Shown: positions 44,425 to 56,074 of the stretch, one piece after another
How positions within the stretch are numbered: position 1 is the first letter of the stretch
Layout of the letters: the number at the start of each line of letters is the position of its first letter
NCBI GenBank assembly: GCA_032622095.1
Contig: CP136063.1
Span: forward strand, 63,131,897 to 63,195,896
Direction of reading: 5' to 3'
Length of the DNA: 64,000 nucleotides
Source: Siphonodentalium dalli
Lineage: Eukaryota > Mollusca > Scaphopoda > Gadilida > Siphonodentaliidae
Made by a program: the position numbers and the translations under genes
Notes under the pieces: generated by a model
Seen by the model: only the letters and a program-made list of their open reading frames with translations
Told to the model about the DNA's origin: nothing
The model's database searches: none

Positions 44425-45256
44425 TTAAACATGTATTATATAGTTACCGGGGTATAAAATATTAGATTTGAATCGAAGACTCCTGTCCGGAAATGCTTCT
44501 ATCGATTAATATTTATTTTATTTCGAATATTTTCTGGTCTAAAAAGGTGTGTTTGTTCGGCTAACGAACAATAGTGGTTACTGTTAACAGAGACCAGCAA
44601 TTTTATCGTACAATTTTTTTAAAAATAAACGTTAATTATACTCATTATCGCTTATATATGTGAAACAAAACAATACAATCAATCAATCTGGGACTTTCGG
44701 TGCGTAGCCATAGGAACAGCTCAGTGCTCTATATCGCAATATGGTATCATCCGAATGGTCTGTTCTGTAAGTAGACACATAAACGTTCCCGATTTAATAT
44801 TCGAAATAAAATCAATATTAAATGCTTCTATCGATTAATATTTATTTTATTTTGAATATTTTCTGGTCTGAAAAGGTGTGTTTGTTCAGCTAATGAACAA
44901 TAGTGGTTACTGTTAACAGAGACCAGAAATTATATTGTGCAATTTTGTCAGAAATAAACGTTAATTATACTCATTATCGCTTATATCTGTGGAACAGAAC
45001 AAGACAAACAACCAATTTGTGACATTTGACATTCATTGCGTAGCCGTATGAACAGCCCAGCGCTCTATATCGCAATACGGTCTCATCCGAATGGTCGGTT
45101 CTAAAAATAGTAACATAAACGGGCCCGATTTAATATTCGAAATAAAATCAATATAAATTGATAGAAGCTTTTCCGGACATAGGTCTTCAGTTCATATCTA
45201 TTATTTTATACCCACGCAACTATTTAAAATTTGTTATTTAAAGAGATAATCCATCT
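44425..45256 (+). mobile_element. Chimeric tandem of two TTAA MITEs
   Basis: A first copy lacking its TIR tip runs to about 44820. There caatattaa is followed by a second copy beginning inside its left arm (atgcttctatcgattaat), which runs to a normal right end and TTAA at 45257-45260. The joint lies in sequence shared by both arms, as expected for recombination between copies. Confidence 0.8.
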
Positions 45257-45260
45257 TTAA

Positions 45261-45447
45261 CAATTAACGTTTATTTGTGACAAAATTGTACAATAAAATT
45301 ATTTCTGGTCTCTATTAACAGTAACCACTATTGTTAAAATTAATAGTAATTGATAGAAGCTTTTCTGGACAGTAGTCTTCGATTCAGATCTAATATTTTA
45401 TACCCCGGTAACTATATAAAACATGTTTACAAAGAGATAATCCATCT
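45261..45447 (-). mobile_element. TTAA MITE fragment, inverted
   Basis: Only one arm and part of the interior (ttaacagtaaccactattgt ... ctatataaaacatg) remain, ending agagataatccatct and TTAA at 45448-45451. Confidence 0.75.
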
Positions 45448-45459
45448 TTAATGATATCT

Positions 45460-46039
45460 AGTCATCAATGAGTATTCACCATGTATTATCTAATTTGTGA
45501 CACAGTTGGTTGGTTTTATTACTTTTATTCAGGTAATACAACTGGGTAATATATTAATATTGTTACTAAATATTTATTCCGTTGATCATAAGTTTCCTGA
45601 ACGCTATTACGGTGGTCCACTGTGAAGTGTGCCGCGATCCTGTGAAATCCAGAATGCTGCTAAATCTGGGCTAAAGAGTAACTATAGCTGCCTATATAGC
45701 CCTATACCAACAAACATGGTACTGACATGCTTACAAACAACATTACATGGTCAGTACTTGTAAATTGTTTGAACAAAAAAAAAACATTTCGGAAAGAATT
45801 TACAAGCACAATTTTTTTCCGCCTCTGGACCAACCACCCACCCACCCGGTCCTATATATAATTTTTTTTGCAGATCCCCGCTCTTAGTGCCGGTATTCTT
45901 GCAAAAAGAGGTAGCCCGACGCGACAATAAAGGATAACCAAACAACCACATATAGAAAGTGTTCAAATATAACAGACGAGCATCACGACCAGCGTATTCA
46001 GATTTGCGTCGGGGAAATAAAAATTACAATATACAGTGC
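45460..46039. other. No gene supported
   Basis: Holds a homopolymer-rich module near 45775-45870 like those at 38 kb; otherwise unassigned. Confidence 0.4.
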
Positions 46040-46150
46040 TTACAGCATAGCCAATGCAATGTTCGTACCGGACAAAACAGAAGGTACAGGTATTGCAAGT
46101 CACCCCGACTAATACAAAAGGTAATGCTATTGCGAGTCTCCACGATTTTT

Positions 46151-46871
46151 AGCTCAACTTAATTTGTAAGTTTGAGCTATTGCCATGGGTTGGCGTCCGT
46201 CGTCCGTGTGCCCGTCAACCATTTCCTTTGGCGCGGGCTACAGGTCGCACCTTTGGTCTGATCTTTATGAAATTTGTCATGAATGTTGACATTGACATAT
46301 AGATGGGAAAGAGTCATTTTGGGGTTATTCGGTCAAAAAACATGGCCGCTGGCGGCCATCTTTGATTTCAAAATGTAATCCATTGGCACAGGCTACAGGT
46401 CATACTGTTCTTCTGATCATCATGATATTTGTCATGGATGTTAATATTGACATGTAGGTGGGAACGAGATATATTGCAGTCGTTCGGCCAAAAAACAGCA
46501 GCCATCTTGGATTTTACTCTTTGCATGACTAAATCCTTTGGCTACAGGTCGTACCTTTGGTCAGATCATTATGAAATTTATAAAGACTGTTGACATTGAC
46601 ATGTATATAGATAGGAACGAGTCATTTTGGGGTAATTCGGAAAAAAAACATGGCTGCCGGTGGCCATTTTAGAATTTACTCATTGCATCACTAAATCATT
46701 TGGCACACCATTATCACCTCATCCCTGATCCGAATGAATGTTGATATTGACATGTACATCTTGTCTTACTTAGACATTTCAATTAGCACCTTTCCTATTC
46801 CTCCATTTACTGTCCACCATTAAATTATTCCCCTACCTAGGTTGAGCTACAGTGTCATTGACACTTTCATT
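46151..46871 (+). mobile_element. Pearl-like element W1 with four core units
   Basis: Starts AGCTCAACTT...AAGTTTGAGCT (a terminal hairpin) and ends GGTTGAGCTACAGTGTCATT then GACACTTTCATT (a second hairpin, AGTGTCATTGACACT). Between are about four units of about 155 bp sharing tgacattgacatgtag and catggccgctggcggccat. It interrupts satellite sequence. Fixed ends with a tandem core recall pearl or helentron-associated elements; assignment is inference. Confidence 0.65.
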
Positions 46872-46879
46872 AGAGAACA

Positions 46880-47810
46880 TAAAGACTAAAACAGAAGGAA
46901 ATGCTATCGTGAATTGCACTGATTACTAATGCATTTGTACACATTAAGGCAATGCCATCAGGAGCAGCCCTGATTCATACAGATGTTAATGGTACCGTAT
47001 CAACCATGAGTCACCCTGACTAAAACAGAAAGTATATACCGGTATCACAAGTCACCCCGACTAATACAGAAAGTATATACCGGTATCACAAGTCACCCAG
47101 ACTAATACAGAAAGTATATACCGGTATCACAAGTCACCCCGACTAATACAGAAAGTATATACCGGTATCACAAGTCACCCCGACTAATACAGAAAGTATA
47201 TACCGGTATCACAAGTCACCCCGACTAATACAGAAAGTATATACCGGTATCACAAGTCACCCCGACTAATACAGAAAGTATATACCGGTATCACAAGTCA
47301 CCCCGACTAATACAGTAGGTAATGCTATCGCAAGTTGCCCTGATTAAAACAGAACATAATGCTATTGCAAGTCGCCATGACTAATCAATCCTATCGAGAG
47401 TAGGCCAAACAAATAAAGAAGATAATCCAAAAGTGAATCACCCCGACTAATACAGAAGATAATGCTATCGCGATTCGGCCCAACTAAAACAGAAGATAAT
47501 GGTATTACGAGTAGCCACGACTAAAAGGGGACCTAATTCTATGGGAGTCTTCACGGTTAATAGAGAATGTAATGCTATCACGAGCAGCACCGACTAAACA
47601 GAAGGAAATATGCCATGATTAATACAGAAGGCAATGCTATCACGATTCGGCCCGATTCATACAGATTATAATGCTATCATGAGTTGCCCCGACTAAAACA
47701 GAAGGCACCGGTGTCCAAATTTGCCCCGACTAATACATAAGGTAATGCTGTCGAGGGTCGCTCCCACTAACACACTGAGAAGGAAATGTTTTGCGAGTCG
47801 CCCTGAAGGG
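46880..47810 (+). repeat. Satellite of 37-41 bp with a homogenised core
   Basis: Degenerate units (actaatacagaaggtaatgc, tatcgcgagtcgcccc) surround seven nearly identical 41-bp units at 47019-47305, each with actaatacagaaagtatata and a central palindrome ATACCGGTAT. More copies occur at 46040-46146, 49599-49735, and inverted inside 37320-37530. Confidence 0.9.
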
Positions 47811-48109
47811 AACGCTATTATTGTTCACACTCTTTAGTTAACTCATAATACTCAGTACAAGAGGCAAGGAAGCAGTCTGAAGAGCAATTGGTTGGTATGA
47901 ATTTATGATAATGGAATATCCCACCTATTCAGGGAGCAAATTACTTTTGAAATTTTGATTAGCAAATAACCTCATAATAACGTAATTAGATAGCATTGTT
48001 CTGAAATCATATAATATTCATACCAAATTGCATAGCTATTATCCAAATTTGGGTAGCAAATTGCGATGCGATACCAGTTAATTTTCTCCCTGCATATTCA
48101 ACTTAACTT

Positions 48110-48334
48110 TAATAATAACAATTTCGCTGAAGCGCAATTGAATTGCACTGAAACGCAATTGGTGCATATCCCATATGAATTGATTGTACTGGAATAACCT
48201 ATCTGTTCAGGGGTGTACGCTTGTAACAATAATTGCGCTGAAGCGCAATTGAATTGCGCTTCAGCGCAATGGATATGAATCAAGCTGGATTGCGCTTCAT
48301 CGCAATTATTAATAAATGTGAATTTGGCCTCCCA
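48110..48334. mobile_element. Right end of a GCGC-AATT palindrome element
   Basis: Palindromic aattgcgctgaagcgcaatt units then attaataaatgtgaatttggcctccca and TA. Together with the satellite to its left it may be one expanded member of the family at 37295-37810. The minus-strand 96-residue open frame is repeat-derived. Confidence 0.65.
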
Positions 48335-48586
48335 TAAGAATACACCTACAGTACAATAGCTGTATTCTGCTAACCTATCTGAATTCAACTATATATTCTG
48401 CTCTCGAACCGGCTGTATTTAAATAATAAAAAACTAGAAGCACCAATTTGCGCATCAAATTTCAGTCGCCGTGTTATCCAATTACAGCAGTTTCAATTTT
48501 GAGTGAAAACTTACTACGATGGGAAGTGAACTTAAAACTCCTATTTTCCGTGAAAACGTGAACTAAATCACTTATAAAACATAGAT

Positions 48587-48845
48587 GTACATGTACCCCA
48601 TCGAAGACACTTCTGTATCCTGCTGCTAAAACAAAAAGGAGCATTAGATAATAAAATAGTGCAGGCCTACATAACCTCAAGCTTTTGAACTCGAACACCA
48701 CAAACGAGTTATGAGCTATACCGATAACTAATCGTTTACAATGGTATTTAATAGAGATACTGTGCGGTAAGCTAAATGTGGTGAGTTGTGCTCGCTCGGT
48801 TATTCTCGGGTTAGAGATGTCCCCCTTTTAACTATTTAATAATTT
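48587..48845 (+). repeat. Block duplicated at 63738-63990
   Basis: Shares ctgctaaaacaaaaaggagc, ttatgagctataccgataac and gagttgtgctcgctcggtta with 63738-63990. No gene. Confidence 0.8.
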
Positions 48846-48968
48846 GCGTTTGAGCAGTACAATTTCTGGAACTGATAAAGACAATGCATCTTCAGCATTG
48901 AATATTGTATTACATATAGTTTTTAAGATACATAATCGATGTCGCCGTGTCAACAAAACGCAACACGA

Positions 48969-49598
48969 TGGGAGGCCAAATTCACATTTAATAATGAATT
49001 GCGCTTAAGCACAAATGTGGCATTTATGATTAAGTCGTACTACCTAACCTACCCATAAACTATTGACACGACCTGGTGTATCACATAGCAACATACGAGG
49101 AGCATTGGGCTAAGTGTAACATGTTTAATTAGCCTGAGTATGTAACTGTAAGTATGTGTACAGCAATGATAATACCTAATTACATATTAATATCAGCTCC
49201 CTATATATATCCAAAGAATTTATGTCTACTTCCCGGAAGTCTAGTAATTTTCTATGCATGTATGATGTTTTAAAAGTATTTTTGCACAGATATGGGCCAT
49301 TACTATGGTCATATAGCATACATGTGGTGTCACTGCGTGTGGGCTTGCTTGCCTCATATGTTATGTTTACTTATTGACTTAAATCAGGGGGAAACTCTAT
49401 TTTCATATTATCAGCATCCCTGTCCCAAAAATGGTGTCTCACTCCTGGAGCTCTAGTGTATTTTATTAAATCACCATCTCTTGCACATATCTATAGTATT
49501 CCCATGGTCTTATAGCGCGAATGTAGTGTCACTAAGGGCTTGCTTCCCTCATATGGGACATATGGTGTGGATGTATACTCAAACATTGAAGAAAATCA
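48969..49598. other. Left end of a GCGC-AATT element, then unassigned sequence
   Basis: tgggaggccaaattcacatt then aatgaattgcgcttaagcac at 48969-49015 is the conserved left end. No gene in the following 0.6 kb. Confidence 0.5.
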
Positions 49599-49771
49599 AA
49601 GTCGTCCCGACTAATACAGAAGGTAATGCCATTGCGAGTAGCCCCAACTACATGTAATACAGAAGATAATATAATGCTATCACGATTCACCCCGACTAAA
49701 ACAGAAGGTAATACTATTGAGAGTCATCCATTTTTGTAAAATAAGTTAGGCTACTAGTAGCTCCCTACTAT

Positions 49772-50090
49772 GGAAGGCCATTTATGTCAAAAATCAAAGT
49801 GCCAGTTTTCAAATTCTAAACTTCACTTTATTTTTTTAAGTGTCCCAACGCTCATTTTATAAACCAATTGGACTTATTCTTATACACGGGTGCTATTTAC
49901 TGATTCCAGAAGGGAAAATCTTCATTTCAGGAAGGCCATTTGTGTCAAAAATCAAAGTGCCAATTTTCAAATTCTAAACTTCAATTTATTTGTTTAAGTG
50001 TCCCATATAATCCAATTGGGCTTATTCTTTATATACACGGGTGATCTTTACTGATTCTAGAAGGCAAAATCTTCGTTTCAGGTTCCAGCA
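49772..50090 (+). repeat. Two tandem units of about 158 bp
   Basis: Units contain ggaaggccatttatgtc, caaatttctaaacttca-like text, aagtgtcccaacgctc and ttactgattccagaag. The same family occurs inverted at 53750-54233 and 54762-54830. Confidence 0.8.
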
Positions 50091-50900
50091 CACACAAATC
50101 AGATATCAGGGCAAAAGGGCTTTATTGCATGCCTAAATCTAGAATATACAAATTCCGTTTTCAGTTGATAAACGCAAAAGTGTATATATCTGAGTAGAAC
50201 GTTTTTACATTGCAAAAACGTAATTTCAGATGAAAAAACCAACAAATTTAAAATCAAATATCCCCGTCCACACCTCCATTTTCCAGTTATTATAACGAAA
50301 GTTTGCGGAAGTTGGAATTTAAGACGTTCTGTTCTAATAATTACCTTGTATACTGTTAATGCTAAGGTGAATTTCGAAAATGCAAATCGATAAATATTCG
50401 GGGTTTCCGAAGCAGGTCGGAAAGACAACAGTCTAATAAGATGTAAGGTGGGAATGGCTAAAAGAAAACAATAGTTCAAAATAAATAATCATGAGAACTG
50501 AAGTGAAATTATTTTAAAATAAAGAAACTGCTTTCTAAAAGCAACAGCTGTGAAATAACTACTACAATTTTACATTTCTGAAGGTGAAGGTCACTCACAT
50601 TCTTGAATACCGAAATAATGTGCGCTCCTTCGGTTTGACTTAAGTTAAGTCTGATCATGCCAACGACCCTGGTCTTCATATAGGGTGCCAACCGTCACCT
50701 TCTGCTCTCACTTGGGCATTGCTGAATGCGCTCGTGAACACGGCAACACAAGTTATTAAAACGGCGATTGCAACAGCTTCAGTTGAAATAAAAATGCTCA
50801 GCATTCGTATTCGTTTTACGATCAATATAATATGCCACGGTTGTTTTCCAGATCGGTCAATTAGGCTACATACTGAGTTTGATATTAAGTATTTATTATT
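50091..50900. other. No gene supported
   Basis: A 126-residue minus-strand frame (50099-50479) has no recognisable domain; I see nothing else. Confidence 0.4.
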
Positions 50901-52563
50901 AGCTCAACTTTACTTTGTAAAGTTTGAGCTATTGTCATGGCTTGGTATCCGTCGTGCGTGTGTGTGTGTGCGTGATTCGTCAAAAATTTCCTTTAGCACG
51001 GGCTACAGTTCGTACCTTTGGTCCCATTATTATGAAATTTGTCATGGATGTTGACATTGACATGTAGATGGGAATGAGTCATTTTGGGGTCATTCGGAAA
51101 AAAAACATGGCCACCGGCAGCCATCATAGATTTTACTCTTTGCACGACTAAATCCTTTGACACGGGCTACAGGTCGTACCTTTGGTTGGATCATCATACA
51201 ATTTGTCATCTATGTTAACAATGACATGTAGATGGGAACGAGTCATTTTTGGGTGATTCGGCCAAAAAACATGACCGCCAGCAGCCATCTTGGAGTTTAC
51301 TCTTTGTATGACTAAATCCTTTAGCACGGGCTACAGGTCGTACCTTTAGTCTGATTTTCATAAAATTTGTCATGGATGTTAATAATGACATGTAGATGGG
51401 AACGAGTCATTTTGGGGTCATTCGGCCGAAAAACATGGCTGCCAGTAGCCATCTTTGATTTCAAAATTCATTAGCACGGGCTACAGGTCGTACCTTTGGT
51501 CAGATCATCATGAAATTTGTCATGGATGTTAACAATGACATGTAGATGGGAACGAGTCATTTTGGGGTAATTCGGCCGAAAAATATGGCTGCCAGCGGCC
51601 ATCTTTGATTTCAAAATTCAATTCATTAGCACGGGCTACATGTCGTACTGTTCGTCTGATCATCATGAAATTTGTCATGGATGTTAACATGTAGATGGGA
51701 ACGATTAATTTTGGGGTCATTCGGCCAAGAAAACATGGCCGCTGGCAGCCATCTTAGATTTTACTCTTTGCATGACTAAATCCTTTAGCACGGGCTACAG
51801 GTCGTACCTTTGGTCAGATCATCATAAAATTTGTCATGGATGTTAACAATGACATGTAGATGGGAACGAGTCATTTTTGGGTCATTCGGCCAAAAAAACA
51901 TGGCCACCAGCAGCCATCTTAGATTTTACTATGTTGAAATTAGAATATAGATGGGAACGAGTCATTTTGGCGTCATTCGGACAAAAAACATGGCCACCAG
52001 CGGCCAACTTGGATTTCAAAATTTAATCCATTAGCACGGGCTACAGGTCATACTGTTCATCTGATCATCATGAAATTTGTCATGGATGTTAATATTGACA
52101 TGTAGATGGGAACAAGTAACTTTCGGGTGATTCGGCCAAAACACATGGCCGCCAGCAGCCATCTTGGATATTACTCGTTGCATGACTAAATCCTTGGGCA
52201 CGGGCTACAGGTCGTACCTTTGGTCGGATCATTATGAAAATTGTCTTGACTTTTGACATTGACATATAGAAGGGAACGAGTCATTTTGGGGTTATTCGGC
52301 ATTAAAACATGCCTGCCGGCGGCCATCTTGGATTCTACTCTTTGCATGACTAAAGCTATCCAATGTTTTTGAATTGTTGGAAAACATAGCCGCCAGCAAC
52401 GATCTTAGATTTTACTTTTATATACATGTATATATATCTCTCTTCATGTTGATAAACTAGTATTAGACATTCAACTTTCCACATTCCTAATCACTCCATC
52501 GACAGTAACACATTAAATTATTCCCTTTCCAAGTTGAGATACAGTGTCATTGACACTTTCATT
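50901..52563 (+). mobile_element. Pearl-like element W2 with about nine core units
   Basis: Same ends as W1 (AGCTCAACTTTACTTTG at the left, CAGTGTCATTGACACTTTC at the right). About nine core units of 150-165 bp lie between, one shortened to about 93 bp. Core marks are gatgggaacgagtcatt, cattcggccaaaaaac and gcacgggctacaggtcgta. Confidence 0.7.
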
Positions 52564-53749
52564 TTTATTTAGCTTTTAACTAATATTTAAAAGTATTTAA
52601 TAAAGTTATAAACTAGAGTATATTGGATAAAGAGCGTTCTTTCTCTATCGGATTTAAATATATATATCACCAGCCATTTTATTTATTTATAGTGATAGGC
52701 CCTACATAAAATAAAGATCGTTTAATCAGTGGGGCATATACATGTATGCGTGTGCTATGTAAACTAAACAACTGATTGCTACCATGAAGGGCTTTCAAGT
52801 ATTGACTAAAGAAAACTCTATATAAACTCACTAATTATTAAATTTGGTTAATTGTATTACTATATTAATTCACAGGTTAATTTTAGAATTTGTATGATAT
52901 AGAGAAAGTCTATTCTCCCGCTAGCATCAAAATAGGACGTTCAATTACGCTATACAGTCTTAATTGATTTTCTGAAATGTGTAACACTGATTAGTATGAC
53001 TTTAATATATAAATATAAAGCAGATTATAATTTAGTGTTCCATTAAACTGCTTCTTACTACAAGTTATCCCATGGAACAAAACGCTCTTTATTGTAAGTG
53101 TCAGTTTTGTAGTCCACTGAGTCTAATTTTCAATACACGTACGATCTTTAAAATATTGTGATTCTATTACAAATTACGTGTCGCATATTACATTTAATGT
53201 TTGCAAACAGTTTTACCAAATATAACTTCATTTTCCATGCTTCAAACGCACAGACAAACATTGAAAAGTAGATCGGCTGATCTTTCGATCATCATACTGT
53301 ACCAAGTGGAGAAACTTCACTCTATCCTGCTTGTTAGAATGTTGGCACAGTACTGTTGCAAGATCCTGCTTACAGCATTAGAAGTCGCAAGAATTATTGC
53401 CGAAAAGCAATTCGGGGGGGGGGGGGGCATGTATTAACAACAACCTTGACATTTAAGGATCAAGGCCGTGCTTCGCTCAAATGTTGATTGTAGATTGTAG
53501 ATTTTATAATCTTCATTCTGAAAATCTTAAGTTTGGGTACGTTATCGAACATGGATTGACGTAACATCCTTTCGCGTTATGGCTTCTTAGGACTACCAAG
53601 CTTATTTCATCATTCTAATTTTAACTCGCCTAAAATGCAAAACACATACTATAGATTCTAGAATTAGGGAATGGCCCGCTGCGTTATGGGTATAACCATC
53701 TTAATTTTAAATTAGCTTACATTTGTGTGAGTTAATTGGAACCTGAAAT
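52564..53749. other. No gene supported
   Basis: AT-rich, with a G14 run at 53414-53427. The 78-residue frame ending in that run is not credible. Confidence 0.4.
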
Positions 53750-54830
53750 GACGATTTTGCCTTCTAGAATCAGTAAATCATAGCACACTGTATATAAAGA
53801 ATACGACCAGTTGGTTTATAAAATGAGCGTTGGGACACTTGAAAAAAAACAAATTGAAGTTTAGAATCAGTAAATAGCATCTGTGTATTATAGGCTAAAT
53901 AATAAGCCCAACTGGTTTATAAAATGAGCATTGGGATACCTAAAAAAATAAATTGAAGTTTAGAATTTGAAAATTGTCACTTTGATTTTTGACATAAATG
54001 GCCTTTTCCCTTCTAGAATCAGTAAATAGCACCCGTGTATAAGAATAAATCAAAGTGGTTTAATACAATGAGTGTTGGGACACTTAAAATACTTAGAATT
54101 TGATAATTAGCACTTTGATTTTTGACACAAATGGCCTTTCTGAACTGAAGATTTTGCCTTCTAGAATCAGTAAATATTGGCCGTGGATATAAAGAATAAA
54201 CCCAATTGGTTTATAAAACGAGCGTTGGGACACTTAAAGGTGGATTATCTCTTTATCAACATGCATTACATAGTTACCGGGGTATAACATATTAGATTTG
54301 AATCGAAGACTCCTGTCCAGAACTGTTTCTATCGATTAATACTAATTTTATTTCGAATATTTTCTGGTCTAAAAAGGTGTGTTTGTTCAGCTAACGAACA
54401 ATAGTGGTTACTGTTAACAGAGACCAACAAATGTATTGTACAATTTTGTCACAAATAAACGTTAATTATACTCATTATCGCTTATATATGTGGAACAAAA
54501 CAATACAAACAATCACTCTGGGACATTTGACTTTCGGTGCGTAGCCGTAGGAACAGCCCAGTGCTCTATATCGCAATATGGTATCATCTGCATGGTATGT
54601 TCTAAAAATAGACACATAAACGGTCCCGATTAAATATTCGAAATAAAATCAATATTAATTGATACAAGCATTTCTGGACAGGGGTCTTCGGTTCATATCT
54701 ATTATTTTATACCCACGCAACTATTTAAAATTTGTTATTTAAAGAGATAATCCATCTTTAACAAGATTAAATTGAAGTTTAGATTATGAAAATTAACTGG
54801 CACTTTGATTTTTGACACAAATGGCCTTCC
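53750..54830 (-). repeat. Tandem units of about 160 bp split by a MITE
   Basis: About three units in reverse orientation to those at 49772. The array is interrupted within cacTTAA at 54234 and resumes at 54762 with gattaaattgaagttt, giving an internal control for the MITE insertion. Confidence 0.8.
54238..54757 (+). mobile_element. TTAA MITE, full length, inside a tandem repeat
   Basis: 520 bp with TTAA on both sides (54234-54237, 54758-54761). Neighbouring repeat units show the uninterrupted site cacttaaaaaaataaattg, so the 4-bp TTAA duplication is directly visible. Confidence 0.9.
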
Positions 54831-54869
54831 ATACCCTACCCATTAAACCAATGAAAACAGAAAGCGGTT

Positions 54870-55039
54870 ATTGCGCTTATGCGCAATTGATTGCCCTTAA
54901 GCGCAATTATTGCCAAACTCACATTTAATAATTGATTGCGCTTAATCGCAATTGATTGCGCTTGACGCAATGTAATTATTTGTGCTTAAGCACAATCAAT
55001 TGCACTTAAGCACAATCAATTATTAAATGCGGCCTCCCA
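54870..55039. mobile_element. GCGC-AATT palindrome element, partial
   Basis: Units such as attgcgcttatgcgcaattg and tgtgcttaagcacaatcaat, ending attaaatgcggcctccca and TA. An inner ccaaactcacatttaat suggests two fused copies. Confidence 0.65.
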
Positions 55040-55137
55040 TACAACACTATATAACACATGTTTACACAGCCAGAGATAGACCATCTTTATTTAGATGAGA
55101 GCCGTCTTTGATGTGCAACCCTTGCTTTATGATTTAC

Positions 55138-55590
55138 TAGCAGATTAGCCCGCCACTGGCGGTAATCGTCCCATGGCTTTGTTACAGAACGTCCGGGCTA
55201 TTTGGGAATTTCGTTGCCAGAAACATGACTATATGAGCGTATATGAGCAAGGACATGGGCGCATGCGAAATTGGACCAGATTTGACCTTGATTTGACCAT
55301 TTTGAAGGTCAAGATCAGGTCGGGTTACGATTTAACCCATCCAAAAATAACCCCTCGGACAAAAGTAGACATAGGTATCAAATTTCGTCGAAATTCGCCA
55401 GTTTTACCCGATTTGACCATGAATTGACCATTTTGAAGGTCAAGGTCAGGTCGGGGTCACGATTTGAACCGTCCATGGCACTTCCCGGACAAAAGTAGCT
55501 AGGCAGCAAGTTGGACACGTTTTCGAGTCTATAAAGGACATATATATATACAAACATATATACGGGAGTCTCACAATATATAGTAGATCA
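55138..55590. repeat. Insertion in copy B with a 130-bp duplication
   Basis: Absent from copy A (compare 1725-1745). A unit with atttgaccattttgaaggtc, aggtcgggt and cggacaaaagtag occurs twice. gaaggtcaaggtcaggtcgg near 55434 contains AGGTCA half-sites. The 84-residue frame is repeat-derived. Confidence 0.6.
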
Positions 55591-55756
55591 TGGTACATTG
55601 TTTTCATCCCAGTGATAAATTTATTTCCCATGGGTATAGCAAGTGCTCTGGTGGTGAACGCTTGGTATTCCATATTATACACCAGATACAAACACGTTCT
55701 AATACAATTTCTCTCAATATGCAGGGCCGTCTGCAGATAATGAACCAAGAGACATT

Positions 55757-55947
55757 GGTGCCGTGATTCATTCAAATGGCGCATGCGTAGTAACATGACG
55801 GAACGAAAGAACAGGTGCGAGCAACCAATATTTAGTGGCAACTGAAACAAGAGACATTGGTGCAGTGATTCATTCAACTGGTGCATACGTAGTAACATGA
55901 CAGGACGAAAGAACAGGTGCGAGCAACCAATATTTAGTGGCAACTGA
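55757..55947 (+). promoter_or_regulatory. Tandem promoter-like repeat of copy B
   Basis: Two units of about 103 bp (gacattggtgc, gtgattcattcaa, gcgcatgcgtagtaacatga, gcgagcaaccaatatttag). CCAAT boxes lie at 55825-55829 and 55926-55930; GCGCATGCGT is at 55779-55788. Unlike copy A, the first unit is complete here. Confidence 0.35.
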
Positions 55948-56074
55948 AAAAAGCAGTTCAATGATTATAGCATCATGGAAACGTATGCAACAAACAAAAA
56001 ACGAGAAACCACTTCAGCATACAGAGTGTGTGAAATGTTTCACTCAATCATCGAATCAGATAATCTAATCCGAT

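Noticed and set aside
43759-45256. Conserved open frame of about 80 residues (FDFRCVAIGTAQ) in several places
   Set aside because: It lies in the MITE interior; shared because the DNA is repeated, and frames break freely among copies.
47019-47305. Regular 41-bp direct repeats as a CRISPR array
   Set aside because: No unique spacers between repeats, no cas genes, and eukaryotic context: it is a satellite.
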